64,000 bases of DNA from the NCBI GenBank assembly GCA_017084465.1, contig CP070896.1, positions 5,321,501 to 5,385,500 on the forward strand. The letters run 5' to 3'. Below are positions 25,531 through 35,610 of the stretch, piece after piece. This DNA is from Lacrimispora xylanisolvens (GTDB lineage: Bacteria; Bacillota; Clostridia; Lachnospirales; Lachnospiraceae). Positions within the stretch are counted from its first letter, which is position 1; each line of letters starts with the position of its first letter. The notes below the pieces were generated by a model, which saw only the letters and a program-made list of their open reading frames with translations, had not been told where the DNA came from and did no database searches. The position numbers were made by a program, and so were the translations under genes.

Positions 25531-26678
25531 TGGAATTAAATGACAGCACAATAAAAAAATTACGATGGTTAATTATATTTACTGTGATTGCCGTAGTAGC
25601 TGGTATTAATTATAGAAGTTTATTTGCCCTGATTGTCAGGGCGGTGGGGATTATAACTCCCTTCTTATTAGGTGGAGTTATGGCATTTGTATTAAATGTT
25701 CCCATGCGGGCGATTGAACGAATTCTGCCGGTAAAAAAAGAAAGTCAGTTTCGCCGTCCTTTAAGCCTGGTCCTCACTTTCGTGTTTGTAATCGGAATTT
25801 TGCTTGTGGTTACTTTTGTAGTCATGCCACAGCTGTTTGATACAGTTTTAAGTCTGCAGTACAGCTTACCTGTTTTTTTCAATGATGTAAAGCAGGGAGC
25901 AGAGAAGCTGTTTTCCCAATATCCGGAGATTACAGATTATATTAATAGTATTCAGATTGACTGGAAATCCTATCTTGAGAATATTGTCCAGTTTTTATCT
26001 GTTGGTGCCGGAACAGTGCTGTCCTCTACTTTAGCCGCAGCTTTAAATATTATAAGCGGAGTGACAACCTTTGCAATTGGTGTGGTATTTGCAGTTTACA
26101 TTCTTTTGCAGAAGGAAAATTTATCAAGACAGATAAAGAAGTTTATGAAAGCGTTTCTGCCAGATCATGTTTCTAACAGAATTTTAGAGGTATTAAGTCT
26201 TACCAGCCGTACATTTTCCAATTTTCTGACTGGACAGTGTGTGGAGGCAGTAATACTGGGAAGCATGTTCTTTCTCACATTATCCATATTACGCCTTCCG
26301 TATGCACTTCTTATTGGAGTCCTGATCGCATTTACCGCTTTGATTCCTATGTTTGGGGCATTAATCGGCTGTGCAATCGGAGCCTTTTTAATGCTGATGG
26401 TGAAGCCCTTTGATGCAGCTTTGTTTCTCATCATCTTCTTCGTTCTTCAACAGATCGAAGGAAACTTAATTTATCCCCACGTGGTTGGCAATTCAGTGGG
26501 ACTTCCGGCTATCTGGGTTCTGGTAGCGGTGACCATTGGCGGCAGTGCCATGGGAATCGCCGGTATGCTGATATTTATTCCGCTTTGTTCCGTTCTCTAT
26601 GCGATTTTAAGAGAAACTGTGAACAAAAGAATTTGGGCGAAAGAACGGGCAAAACGTAAAAAAACAGTAAAACAATAA
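25530..26678 (+). CDS. AI-2E family transporter (YtvI/PerM-like)
   Basis: 382 residues with seven or eight membrane segments and the family's conserved end (FTALIPMFGALIGCAIGAF, QQIEGNLIYPHVVGNSVGLPAIWVLVAV). Members transport autoinducer-2 or sodium/protons, or are uncharacterised; the cargo here is unknown. A basic C-terminal tail (RKKTVKQ) faces the cytoplasm. Coupled to alaX. Confidence 0.85.
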   Translation: MELNDSTIKKLRWLIIFTVIAVVAGINYRSLFALIVRAVGIITPFLLGGVMAFVLNVPMRAIERILPVKKESQFRRPLSLVLTFVFVIGILLVVTFVVMPQLFDTVLSLQYSLPVFFNDVKQGAEKLFSQYPEITDYINSIQIDWKSYLENIVQFLSVGAGTVLSSTLAAALNIISGVTTFAIGVVFAVYILLQKENLSRQIKKFMKAFLPDHVSNRILEVLSLTSRTFSNFLTGQCVEAVILGSMFFLTLSILRLPYALLIGVLIAFTALIPMFGALIGCAIGAFLMLMVKPFDAALFLIIFFVLQQIEGNLIYPHVVGNSVGLPAIWVLVAVTIGGSAMGIAGMLIFIPLCSVLYAILRETVNKRIWAKERAKRKKTVKQ

Positions 26679-26721
26679 AAAAAGGATTCCCTGAATGAAA
26701 ACCATCGGGGAATCCTTTTTT
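26676..26721. terminator. Bidirectional terminator
   Basis: AAAAAAAGGATTCCCTGA...TCGGGGAATCCTTTTTT between convergent genes. Confidence 0.88.
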
Positions 26722-26723
26722 CC

Positions 26724-26978
26724 TTAATCTAGGTTTGCGTGATAAACCGTACCGGAGCTGTGAATGTCAATCGCACTTAAGTTAAACTGATCTTCAAAGA
26801 TCTGAATCTTGTACTCAAAAAATATATCATCTGTTTTTTTAGACATGAACACATAAGCTCCCGGTTCCTTGTCTTCAATCTCATCACAGATCTCATCGTA
26901 AATGTCCTGTCCGCTTACTGGACCTTCATACCCGGTATTACCAATGGCATCTTCAATTGCCTGATAAAATTCTTCCAT
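26724..26978 (-). CDS. Small acidic protein of unknown function
   Basis: 84 residues, very acidic in its first half (YDEICDEIEDKEPGAYVF), then a beta-rich half (DIFFEYKIQIFEDQFNLSAIDIHS). The start at 26978 has GAGGT eight bases upstream; the longer frame does not. No family recognised. It stands alone and diverges from hemB. Confidence 0.65.
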   Translation of the reverse strand: MEEFYQAIEDAIGNTGYEGPVSGQDIYDEICDEIEDKEPGAYVFMSKKTDDIFFEYKIQIFEDQFNLSAIDIHSSGTVYHANLD

Positions 26979-27054
26979 AATAAAATACCTCATTTCTGGT
27001 TCGTATTGTACATCTGCTATTATAAGCAATCTTTTCCAATGTCGCAAGAATTAC

Positions 27055-27082
27055 TTGAATCTTATTTAAGAGGGTGTATAAT
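27055..27082 (+). promoter_or_regulatory. Promoter of hemB
   Basis: TTGAAT (27055-27060), 16-base spacer, TATAAT (27077-27082), about 20 bases before the AGGGAGG ribosome site. Confidence 0.7.
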
Positions 27083-27111
27083 AGGACAGGAATAAAAGGG
27101 AGGTAATGGAA

Positions 27112-28227
27112 ATGGATTTATTATATAGACCCAGAAGACTTAGAACATCTGAGACTTTAAGAACAATGGTGCGGGAGACCAGAGTTTCCAGACAGGCTCT
27201 TGTTTATCCCCTGTTCGCCGTGGATGGAGAAGGTATCGTAGAAGAAATTCCTTCTATGGAGGGACAATATCGATATAGTGTAGACCGGCTTTGTGTAATT
27301 CTTGATAAACTGACTACAGCCGGAATTAATAAGGTAATTTTGTTTGGCATACCAGCACATAAAGACAGCTGCGGCAGCCAGGCCTACGATGAGAATGGAA
27401 TTGTGCAGCGCGCTGTCCGTTACATCAGGGAATTTTATCCGGCAGTATATATCATAACGGATGTGTGTATGTGTGAATATACTTCTCATGGTCACTGCGG
27501 GATATTAGATGGAGAGTATGTGGATAATGATCAGACTCTTGAGTATTTAAACCGCATTGCAGTCTCACATGTAAAAGCAGGCGCTCATATGGTCGCTCCT
27601 TCTGATATGATGGATGGAAGGATTCAAACCATGAGACAGGCGCTTGATGAAGCTGGATTTGTGAATGTACCAATAATGGCTTATTCCGCAAAATATGCGT
27701 CTGCCTTTTACGGTCCGTTTCGGGAGGCTGCCGGATCTGCACCTGCTTTTGGAGACCGCAAGAGCTATCAGATGGATTACCATAACAGGAAAGAAGCATT
27801 AAAGGAAGTTGAGCTTGACGTAGCAGAAGGGGCAGATATTGTTATGGTAAAACCAGCTCTTTCCTATCTGGATATCATACGTGAGGTATCAGACAGCACT
27901 AAAGTGCCTGTGGCAGCCTACAGTGTAAGCGGAGAGTATTCCATGATTAAGGCTGCAGCAAAAGCCGGCTTTATGGATGAGGAAAAAACTGTTTGTGAAT
28001 CAGCCGTCAGTATCTTCCGTGCAGGAGCAGATATTCTGATCACATATTTTGCCATAGATCTTGCCCGCTATATGGACGAAGGAAATCGGATAGTACGTGA
28101 TTTTGGCAGGAGAGGTTACAGCCCCTTTTCCTGCCGTATTCTTTTAATATCATCAAGAAGCAGGGCCGAGATGCGAAGACCGCCTCTTCCTGTGCCTAAA
28201 TCAATATCAGGCTTATTGGCTCCGTGA
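27112..28227 (+). CDS. hemB: Porphobilinogen synthase (delta-aminolevulinic acid dehydratase); C-terminal tail probably artefactual
   Basis: Condenses two 5-aminolevulinate molecules to porphobilinogen for tetrapyrroles. The family signatures are clear: metal-binding DVCMCEYTSHGHCG, Schiff-base lysines in YSAKYASAFYGPFR and MVKPALSYLDI. The ATG at 27112 is eight bases from AGGGAGG. HemB normally ends soon after FAIDLARYMDEG; here the frame runs 36 more residues into the antisense of the PHP gene. A missing base near 28083-28086 would bring in a TGA at 28098-28100 and a normal 330 residues, so the true end is probably near 28100. No other haem genes are nearby. Confidence 0.9.
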   Translation: MDLLYRPRRLRTSETLRTMVRETRVSRQALVYPLFAVDGEGIVEEIPSMEGQYRYSVDRLCVILDKLTTAGINKVILFGIPAHKDSCGSQAYDENGIVQRAVRYIREFYPAVYIITDVCMCEYTSHGHCGILDGEYVDNDQTLEYLNRIAVSHVKAGAHMVAPSDMMDGRIQTMRQALDEAGFVNVPIMAYSAKYASAFYGPFREAAGSAPAFGDRKSYQMDYHNRKEALKEVELDVAEGADIVMVKPALSYLDIIREVSDSTKVPVAAYSVSGEYSMIKAAAKAGFMDEEKTVCESAVSIFRAGADILITYFAIDLARYMDEGNRIVRDFGRRGYSPFSCRILLISSRSRAEMRRPPLPVPKSISGLLAP

Positions 28228-28970
28228 AAATCAGAGCCGCCGGTAGGAAAAAGCTGGTATTTTTTTGCAAGCTTTTTTAATTTGCCGCTATCATATTGAT
28301 TATTGGAAGAGTGATAGACTTCAAGACCATGGAGACCCATCTCCTTTAAATAGGAAACAAGCTCTTCTGTTTTTTTGTCTCCCAGGTGATACAGGTATGG
28401 ATGGGCAAGGACAGGGGATGCGTTGCAGTCTAGAAGTATTTTCATGGCATGCTCCGGAGTAATCTTCTCTTTTCTCGGGCAGTACGGTCCGCTGTAGCTT
28501 AAATATTTTTTAAATGCCTGATCCATATTCGTGACATAGCCCTTTTCTAACAGAACCCGGGCGAAATGTGCACGGGTAATAACTGTATCGGGATTACCGG
28601 CCTGTACCTCAGAAAGTGTGATGTCAATACCGGCATTTTGAAAACGGTGAATCATCTCCGTATTCCTCATCATGCGGATGTCTTTTAACGTGTCAGTTTC
28701 AGTGATAAATTTTTTATCAGCCGGATCGACATAAAGCCCTAAAATGTGAATTTCTTCACCCAGATAGACGCAGGAGAGTTCAATGCCGGGAATCACTTCC
28801 AAAGGCAGACTTTTTGCTGCCTCCAAAGCTTCCGGAATGCCTTCGATTGTATCGTGGTCTGTAAGCGCAATTGCCGAAAGCCCTTTTTGCGCCGCCAGTT
28901 CTACAACTCTGGCAGGTGTTAAGGTGCCGTCAGAAGCGTTTGAATGAACGTGAAGATCAATAAAATTCAT
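28116..28970 (-). CDS. PHP-domain phosphoesterase (YciV/RNase AM-like)
   Basis: 284 residues, intact. The four PHP metal motifs are visible: DLHVHSNASDG, LTDHDTIEG, PGIELS and GSDFHGANK, with an extra APVLAHPYL-type histidine. Relatives hydrolyse 3'-phosphoadenosine 5'-phosphate or short RNAs in the 5'-3' direction; this length fits that group. The minus-strand start at 28970 follows GGAGGTACC. Convergent with hemB. Confidence 0.88.
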   Translation of the reverse strand: MNFIDLHVHSNASDGTLTPARVVELAAQKGLSAIALTDHDTIEGIPEALEAAKSLPLEVIPGIELSCVYLGEEIHILGLYVDPADKKFITETDTLKDIRMMRNTEMIHRFQNAGIDITLSEVQAGNPDTVITRAHFARVLLEKGYVTNMDQAFKKYLSYSGPYCPRKEKITPEHAMKILLDCNASPVLAHPYLYHLGDKKTEELVSYLKEMGLHGLEVYHSSNNQYDSGKLKKLAKKYQLFPTGGSDFHGANKPDIDLGTGRGGLRISALLLDDIKRIRQEKGL

Positions 28971-29151
28971 AGGTACCTCCGAAATGAAATAGTTTATTAA
29001 TACTATAGTAACATGTTTTTTTAGTTCTGTAAAATGTAGAATTTTCGCGAAAAATAATTAAGAAAATTCATAAAAACGTAATAGCATTTCCCACAAAGTA
29101 TGGTATACTACTCAGTGTAATGCTACATAATCATGTAAAAAGGTGAAGTAA

Positions 29152-30846
29152 ATGAGTCAGGATGATAACAGACAAAGAAGCGGTGGAAGAACCCATTCCT
29201 CCCAGAACGGAAGCAAAAGAAATACGCCCAATTCAGGCAGAAGGACAAGCCAGTCTTACAGAGGAGGAAACTCCTATCAGCAAAGACGCGGTAAGAAGAG
29301 AAGAAGAGGACCGCAGTACGGAATTACGAAGATTTTACTGGCGGCTGTTTTCGCTGTTGCCTCCGTTATCAGTGTTATGGCTGCTGTTAAGTATATTGGG
29401 GGTCATAAGACAAAGGAGACCGATGTGAACTCTACGAAAGTCTCTGAGACCCAGTTAAAAAAAGAGGTGCATGTAGACGGAGTTTCCATTACAGGTCTGT
29501 CAAAGACGGAAGCTAAAAAAGCAATTGACCAGTCCATAGGCTGGGGAATGAAAGTTACTTATGAGAGTGAAACATACGAACTGAAGAATTTTTTAGATGA
29601 CAGGATTGATACCCTGCTTAATGAAATTTACAGTAAGGATACAAAAGAGGAATATACCATCGATACAGATGGTTTGGATAATGAAGTAGAGACTGAGGTG
29701 AAAGCCATTGCTGGAAAGTGGGATGTACCCGCCAAGAATGGTTCAATCTCAGGATTTGACAAAGCCACAGGAAAGTTTGTTTACGCTGGTGAAAAAAAGG
29801 GAATTGCAATTGACCAGGACAAGCTGACTGCCGATATTCTGGCACAGATTAAGGCAAAGAATTATAAGGGTTCCATTGCTGCACAGGCTACAGAGACAGC
29901 TCCTAAGATTACGGAAGAGCAGGCAAAGGCTCTTTATAAAGTAATTGGAACTTACACAACAACAACAACGACTAACAGCGACAGGAATAAGAATATTGAG
30001 CTTGCCTCCACTGCGCTTAATGGAATGATTCTGCAGCCGGGAGAGGAATTCTCCTTTAATAAGGCAACTGGTGAGCGTTCCTCTGCAAAGGGATATCGTC
30101 CGGCAGGAGCTTATTTAAACGGAGTCCTGATTGAAGAGCCCGGTGGCGGTGTATGCCAGGTTTCTTCCACCCTGTATAATGCAGTTGTTTTTGCAGGACT
30201 GACAACCACAGAGCGCCATGCCCACAGTTATGAACCCAGTTATGTGACTCCGGGTGAGGATGCCATGGTAAGCTTTGGTGGACCAGACATGAAGTTTGTT
30301 AATAACTCTTCCAGTGCCATTGCCATCAGAACCAGTTTTGCTGATCGCAAGCTTAAGATTTCTATTATAGGTATCCCGATACTGGAAGATGGTGTTACAT
30401 TGTCAATGACTTCCAACAAGACAGCAGAGTTAGATGCTCCGGCACCAATTTATGAAGAGGATCAGACCATGCAGCCAGGGGAAGAAAAAGTGATTAAGCA
30501 GGAGACAAAGGGAAGCCGTTGGGTAACCAATCTGGTGACTAAGAAGAACGGTACTGTGGTAAGTGATGAATTCTTCCATAACAGCACCTATCGCGGCAAG
30601 CCAGCTACAGTAAAACGGAATACAACCGGTGTTGTGGTACCTGCAACAGAACCTTCCCAGACTGTACCGGAGAACCATCAGGGGAATGCTCCCACTCAGA
30701 CGTTACCAGGCAGCGGTCCGGGAACGAATGCAGGTGAGACCCCGCCCACTACAGCAGCGGAAACCCAGAACACTCCGGCAACTCAGGCTGAGACGGAAGG
30801 AACAACCGCGGAAATACCCAAACTATCATACAGCCAAATCCCATGA
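29152..30846 (+). CDS. VanW-family cell-surface protein
   Basis: 564 residues as read. A basic, Ser/Gly/Arg-rich cytoplasmic N-terminus (1-57), one membrane helix (about 58-82), a peptidoglycan-binding-4-like domain, the VanW domain (FSFNKATGERSSAKGYRPAG, GGGVCQVSSTLYNA), a G5-like segment and a Pro/Thr-rich tail. VanW proteins occur in glycopeptide-resistance clusters, but most, like this isolated one, are envelope proteins of unknown role. The last residues may be misread: one extra A near 30822 would change the tail from KLSYSQIP to KTIIQPNPMSQ. Terminator downstream. Confidence 0.85.
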   Translation: MSQDDNRQRSGGRTHSSQNGSKRNTPNSGRRTSQSYRGGNSYQQRRGKKRRRGPQYGITKILLAAVFAVASVISVMAAVKYIGGHKTKETDVNSTKVSETQLKKEVHVDGVSITGLSKTEAKKAIDQSIGWGMKVTYESETYELKNFLDDRIDTLLNEIYSKDTKEEYTIDTDGLDNEVETEVKAIAGKWDVPAKNGSISGFDKATGKFVYAGEKKGIAIDQDKLTADILAQIKAKNYKGSIAAQATETAPKITEEQAKALYKVIGTYTTTTTTNSDRNKNIELASTALNGMILQPGEEFSFNKATGERSSAKGYRPAGAYLNGVLIEEPGGGVCQVSSTLYNAVVFAGLTTTERHAHSYEPSYVTPGEDAMVSFGGPDMKFVNNSSSAIAIRTSFADRKLKISIIGIPILEDGVTLSMTSNKTAELDAPAPIYEEDQTMQPGEEKVIKQETKGSRWVTNLVTKKNGTVVSDEFFHNSTYRGKPATVKRNTTGVVVPATEPSQTVPENHQGNAPTQTLPGSGPGTNAGETPPTTAAETQNTPATQAETEGTTAEIPKLSYSQIP

Positions 30847-30866
30847 GTCAATAGTATTAACAACCC

Positions 30867-30916
30867 AAAAAGACAGCATCAGACACATATTTCAGGTCTG
30901 GTACTGTCTTTTTTTA
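30867..30916 (+). terminator. Terminator after the VanW gene
   Basis: AAAAAGACAG-CAT-CAGAC...GTCTGGTACTGTCTTTTTTT. Confidence 0.85.
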
Positions 30917-30957
30917 AATTGTTTTGAAAATAATACTTTAATTTCCAGTTTTAATAT

Positions 30958-30985
30958 TTGCTTTTTGTTGAATAATTGTTATAAT
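30958..30985 (+). promoter_or_regulatory. Promoter of the PFOR gene
   Basis: TTGCTT (30958-30963), 16-base spacer, TATAAT (30980-30985). Confidence 0.6.
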
Positions 30986-30999
30986 AATGTCAGGTCACT

Positions 31000-31014
31000 T
31001 TCCCCTAAGGGGAA
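31000..31014 (+). repeat. Short inverted repeat just downstream of the PFOR promoter
   Basis: TTCCCCT-A-AGGGGAA, seven-base arms, roughly +8 to +22 from the predicted start site. Could be an operator or a 5'-UTR hairpin; it does not match the Rex site TTGTTAAnnnnTTAACAA. Confidence 0.5.
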
Positions 31015-31056
31015 CCAAATTATACAAATATTCACATTTGCAGGAGGAAATCAAGA

Positions 31057-34000
31057 ATGGCAAGAAAAATGAAAACCATGGATGGAAACCATGCAGCAGC
31101 TCATGCATCCTATGCATTTACTGATGTAGCGGCAATCTATCCTATTACACCGTCTTCACCTATGGCAGAAGCTACAGATGAGTGGTCTACAGACGGAAGA
31201 ACTAATATTTTTGGCCAGACAGTGCACATTACTGAGATGCAGTCTGAGGCAGGTGCCGCAGGTGCGGTTCACGGTTCCTTGGCAGCAGGTGCTCTGACCA
31301 CCACCTATACAGCTTCCCAGGGTCTGTTACTCATGATCCCTAATCTTTATAAAATTGCCGGCGAGCAGTTACCAGGTGTAATCAATGTATCTGCACGTGC
31401 TATCGCAAGCCATGCCTTATCAATCTTTGGTGACCACTCTGATGTTTATGCCTGTCGTCAGACCGGTTGTGCAATGTTATGCGAATCCAGCGTACAGGAA
31501 GTTATGGACTTAACTCCGGTTGCTCATATGGCAGCTCTTGAAGGTAAAGTACCATTTATTAACTTCTTTGATGGTTTCCGTACTTCTCACGAGATCCAGA
31601 AGATCGAAACATGGGATTATGAAGATTTAAAAGAGATGGTAAATATGGATTCAGTTGATGAGTTCCGCCGTCACGCATTAAATCCGAATCACCCATGTCT
31701 GAGAGGTTCTGCTCAGAACCCTGATATTTTCTTCCAGGCAAGAGAAGCATGCAACCCATATTATGATGCACTGCCTGCAATTGTTCAGAAATATATGGAT
31801 AAGGTAAATGCAAAGATCGGTACAGATTACAAACTTTTCAATTACTACGGAGCTGCTGATGCAGATCATGTAATTGTTTCCATGGGTTCTGTAAACGATA
31901 CCATTGAAGAGACTCTTGACTATTTAGTTGCAGCTGGCCATAAGGTTGGTGTGATTAAAGTTCGTCTTTACAGACCATTCAGCGCACAGGCTCTGATCGA
32001 TGCGATTCCTGATACTGTTAAGACTATTTCTGTTTTAGACAGAACCAAAGAACCAGGCTCCTTAGGCGAACCATTATACTTAGATATTGTTGCAGCTTTA
32101 AAGGGAACAAAGTTTGATCAGGTTAAGATTCTTACAGGACGTTATGGCCTTGGTTCCAAAGACACTACCCCAACTCAGATCGTAGCTGTTTACGAGAACA
32201 AGACAAAAACTCCATTTACTATCGGTATCGTGGATGATGTAACTCACCTTTCTCTTGAGACAGGAGATGATATCATCACAACTCCAGAAGGAACTTCTAA
32301 CTGTAAGTTCTGGGGGCTTGGTGCTGACGGTACTGTAGGTGCCAATAAGAACTCCATTAAGATTATCGGTGATAATACAGATATGTATGCTCAGGCTTAC
32401 TTCGACTATGATTCCAAGAAGTCCGGCGGTATCACTATGTCTCATTTACGTTTTGGCCATAAGCCGATTAAATCCACTTATTTAATCCGCAAAGCTAATT
32501 TCGTAGCATGCCACAATCCTTCCTATATCCGTAAGTACAACATGGTACAGGAACTGGTTGACGGCGGTGTATTCTTATTAAACTGCCCATGGGATCAGGA
32601 AGGTCTTGAAAAGCACTTACCAGGACAGGTTAAGAAGTATATTGCTGATCATAACATTAAGTTCTATACCATCGACGGTGTGAAGATCGGTATCGAAACT
32701 GGTATGGGCGCAACCCGTATCAACACAATTCTTCAGTCTGCATTCTTTGAACTGACAGGAATCATTCCTGCAGAAAAAGCAAACGAGCTTATGAAAGCTG
32801 CTGCTAAAGCAACTTACGGCCGTAAGGGTGAAGAGATCGTTCAGAAGAACTGGGCAGCAATTGATGCCGGTGCAAAGGGCGTTGTTAAAGTTGAAGTTCC
32901 GGAAAGCTGGAAAAACGGCGAAGACGAAGGTCTTGATTATAAGAAGATCAAAGAAGGAAGACAGGATGTTGTTGACTTCGTTAACAACGTTCAGACAAAA
33001 GTTAACGCTCAGGACGGTAATTCCTTACCAGTATCTGCATTCGTTGATTATGTTGACGGTTCTACACCTTCCGGATCTGCTGCTTACGAGAAACGTGGTA
33101 TTGCAGTAACCATTCCTCAGTGGAATCCAGACAACTGTATTCAGTGTAATTTCTGTTCTTATGTATGTCCTCATGCTGTTATCCGTCCTGTTGCTTTAAC
33201 AGAGGAAGAGGCTGCTAAGAGACCAGAGAGCATGAAAGTTCTTCCTATGACCGGAATGCCAGGATATCAGTTCGCAATCACTGTATCTGCATTTGACTGT
33301 ACCGGCTGCGGATCCTGTGCAAATGTTTGTCCTGGAAAGAAGGGCGAAAAAGCTCTTACTATGGAAAACATGGAAGCTAACTGCGACGTAACACAGGAAA
33401 GATTTGAATATGGTCAGACTCTGCCAATTAAGCAGGAAGTTATTGATAAATTCAAAGAAGCAACTGTTAAGGGAAGCCAGTTTAAACAGCCTCTTCTTGA
33501 GTACTCAGGAGCATGCGCAGGCTGCGGCGAGACACCTTATGCTAAATTAATCACTCAGTTATTCGGTGACAGAATGTACATTGCAAACGCAACTGGATGT
33601 TCTTCCATCTGGGGTAACTCCTCACCTTCTACACCATATACCGTAAATGCCAAGGGACAGGGTCCTGCATGGGCAAACTCCTTATTTGAGGATAATGCTG
33701 AGTTCGGTTACGGTATGCTTTTAGCTCAGAATGCAATCAGAGAAGGCTTAAAGAGCAAAGTAGAAGAAATCGCTAATTCCGATAAAGCATCTGATGAAGT
33801 AAAAGCAGCATGCAAAGAGTATTTAGATACCTTCAGCATCGGCGTTACCAACGGTTCTGCATCCGACAAACTGGTTGCAGCATTAGATGGTGTTGATTGC
33901 GAATTAGCAAAAGCTGTAGTAAAAAATAAAGATTTCCTTGGTAAGAAGTCTCAGTGGATCTTTGGTGGTGACGGCTGGGCATATGATATCGGTTTCGGCG

Positions 34001-34596
34001 GTGTTGACCACGTTCTTGCTAGTGGTAAGGACATCAACATCATGGTATTCGATACAGAGATCTATTCCAATACAGGCGGTCAGTCTTCCAAGGCTACCAA
34101 GACTGGTGCAGTAGCACAGTTCGCAGCTGGCGGAAAAGATACCAAGAAGAAAGATCTTGCAAGCATTGCTATGAGCTATGGTTATGTATACGTTGCTCAG
34201 ATCGCTATGGGTGCTGATTACAATCAGACTGTTAAAGCAATTGCAGAGGCAGAAGCTTATCCAGGTCCATCCTTAATTATCGCATACGCTCCATGTATCA
34301 GCCATGGTATCAAGAAGGGTATGTCAAAGGCACAGACAGAAGAGAAGCTTGCTGTAGAGTGCGGATACTGGAATAACTTCCGTTTCAATCCTTCTGCTGA
34401 GAAGAAATTCTCCTTAGACAGCAAGGCTCCTGCACTGGAAGGATATCAGGAATTCTTAAAGGGTGAAGTTCGTTACGCATCCTTAGCAATGAAGAATCCG
34501 GAAAGAGCAGCTGAATTATTCGGTAAGAATGAGGAAGATGCAAAAGCGAGATATGAATATCTTCAGAAGCTGGTTACTTTATACGGCAATGAATAA
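31057..34596 (+). CDS. nifJ: Pyruvate:ferredoxin (flavodoxin) oxidoreductase
   Basis: Oxidises pyruvate to acetyl-CoA and CO2 and reduces ferredoxin, the main pyruvate outlet of fermenting clostridia. 1,179 residues, one chain, intact. Domains in order: TPP pyrimidine-binding (YPITPSSPMAE), gamma/domain III, a domain with two 4Fe-4S clusters (CIQCNFCSYVCPH, CTGCGSCANVCPG, residues about 690-760), then the C-terminal TPP domain (CAGCGETPY, GGDGWAYDIGFGG) that holds a third cluster. AGGAGG lies nine bases upstream of the ATG. Codon use is that of a highly expressed gene. Confidence 0.97.
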   Translation: MARKMKTMDGNHAAAHASYAFTDVAAIYPITPSSPMAEATDEWSTDGRTNIFGQTVHITEMQSEAGAAGAVHGSLAAGALTTTYTASQGLLLMIPNLYKIAGEQLPGVINVSARAIASHALSIFGDHSDVYACRQTGCAMLCESSVQEVMDLTPVAHMAALEGKVPFINFFDGFRTSHEIQKIETWDYEDLKEMVNMDSVDEFRRHALNPNHPCLRGSAQNPDIFFQAREACNPYYDALPAIVQKYMDKVNAKIGTDYKLFNYYGAADADHVIVSMGSVNDTIEETLDYLVAAGHKVGVIKVRLYRPFSAQALIDAIPDTVKTISVLDRTKEPGSLGEPLYLDIVAALKGTKFDQVKILTGRYGLGSKDTTPTQIVAVYENKTKTPFTIGIVDDVTHLSLETGDDIITTPEGTSNCKFWGLGADGTVGANKNSIKIIGDNTDMYAQAYFDYDSKKSGGITMSHLRFGHKPIKSTYLIRKANFVACHNPSYIRKYNMVQELVDGGVFLLNCPWDQEGLEKHLPGQVKKYIADHNIKFYTIDGVKIGIETGMGATRINTILQSAFFELTGIIPAEKANELMKAAAKATYGRKGEEIVQKNWAAIDAGAKGVVKVEVPESWKNGEDEGLDYKKIKEGRQDVVDFVNNVQTKVNAQDGNSLPVSAFVDYVDGSTPSGSAAYEKRGIAVTIPQWNPDNCIQCNFCSYVCPHAVIRPVALTEEEAAKRPESMKVLPMTGMPGYQFAITVSAFDCTGCGSCANVCPGKKGEKALTMENMEANCDVTQERFEYGQTLPIKQEVIDKFKEATVKGSQFKQPLLEYSGACAGCGETPYAKLITQLFGDRMYIANATGCSSIWGNSSPSTPYTVNAKGQGPAWANSLFEDNAEFGYGMLLAQNAIREGLKSKVEEIANSDKASDEVKAACKEYLDTFSIGVTNGSASDKLVAALDGVDCELAKAVVKNKDFLGKKSQWIFGGDGWAYDIGFGGVDHVLASGKDINIMVFDTEIYSNTGGQSSKATKTGAVAQFAAGGKDTKKKDLASIAMSYGYVYVAQIAMGADYNQTVKAIAEAEAYPGPSLIIAYAPCISHGIKKGMSKAQTEEKLAVECGYWNNFRFNPSAEKKFSLDSKAPALEGYQEFLKGEVRYASLAMKNPERAAELFGKNEEDAKARYEYLQKLVTLYGNE

Positions 34597-34615
34597 TTAG
34601 AATATTGATATAGAG

Positions 34616-34652
34616 AGGTGCACCTGGTCAGAAGACTGGGTGCACCTTTTTT
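34616..34652 (+). terminator. Terminator after PFOR
   Basis: AGGTGCACC...GGTGCACCTTTTTT hairpin. Confidence 0.88.
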
Positions 34653-34767
34653 CTGTAATCTGCCCATACTTTATATAATCCATAAAATTTGATAATTCCT
34701 ATCTGACAGGCACTGAGGATTGTTCGTGGAATAAACTTACTATATAACGATAATAAAGAGGGATTTT

Positions 34768-35594
34768 ATGGGTATTATTTATTATATGCAAAATGACACC
34801 AATCAAAATCAACCTCCTGACTCCAATCAGGAAGTCAATACTACACCATCAGATACCCCGTCTAATGTACCCGCTCCGGATCTTAGTGAGGATTATCCAT
34901 TGAAACGAAATCCCAGTGAAAATTCGGATACTGACGAACATTGGACTTCCGTAATCACCGTGTTTCCCAAGCCAATTATACCATGCTATTTTGTAATACC
35001 AGTGAATACGGACTGGTACGATTCTTAAATGCCGCTGCAGGCTACGATCCATTTCAGATCTATATTAACAAGCAGCTTGCGGTAAATGGACTGGATAACG
35101 GGGACATGAGCCAATACGGAAGAGTTTCGGCCAAGACGCAGACTGTGACCGTTCAAGGGGAGAATGGATACGTATATTTAGAGAAAAAGATTGATGTCCC
35201 ACTGGGGCAGGCAATGACGGTGGCAGTGTTCAACTCAGATACCGGTCTTGAAATAATGGAGATCATGGATATGTACTGCAACGGTGGAATTAACACCGGG
35301 TGCTTTCGGGTCTGCAATTTATCAATTACAAATCGAAAAGTGAACGTATTTTTAAATGGAGGAGTACTTACATTTAAGGAGGTGGACTATAAAGAAGTAA
35401 CCGCCTTTAAATACCAAAAGGTGGGTTTCTACCTGGTTTCGGTAATGAGCAGCAATGCCCAGACCGAAAATATTCTGCTTTCTTCTAATCTTTACATCAG
35501 AGGAAATGCCTCTTATACATTATATGTATTTAATTGGAGCAATACTATGAATGCGATTCGGATCCTGATTGTTGAAGACAGAAGAAATTATTAA
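34768..35594 (+). CDS. DUF4397-domain protein (frameshifted as read)
   Basis: About 275 residues after correction. The first 60 are Pro/Asn/Ser-rich and disordered (NDTNQNQPPDSNQEVNTTPS). A DUF4397 domain (YGLVRFLNAAAGYDPFQIYINKQL, then YGRVSAKTQTVTVQGENGY) and a second, similar beta-sandwich follow. There is no signal peptide, although DUF4397 proteins are often surface-associated. The frame breaks in four T at 34989-34992; five restore IIPCYFCNTSEYGLVRFL. Spore or cell surface is a guess. Start chosen for the AAAGAGGG site. Confidence 0.75.
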
Positions 35595-35610
35595 ATAATG
35601 CCGCCTCCGG

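Noticed and set aside
31000..31014. Rex operator at the PFOR promoter
   Set aside because: The sequence TTCCCCTAAGGGGAA does not match TTGTTAAnnnnTTAACAA.
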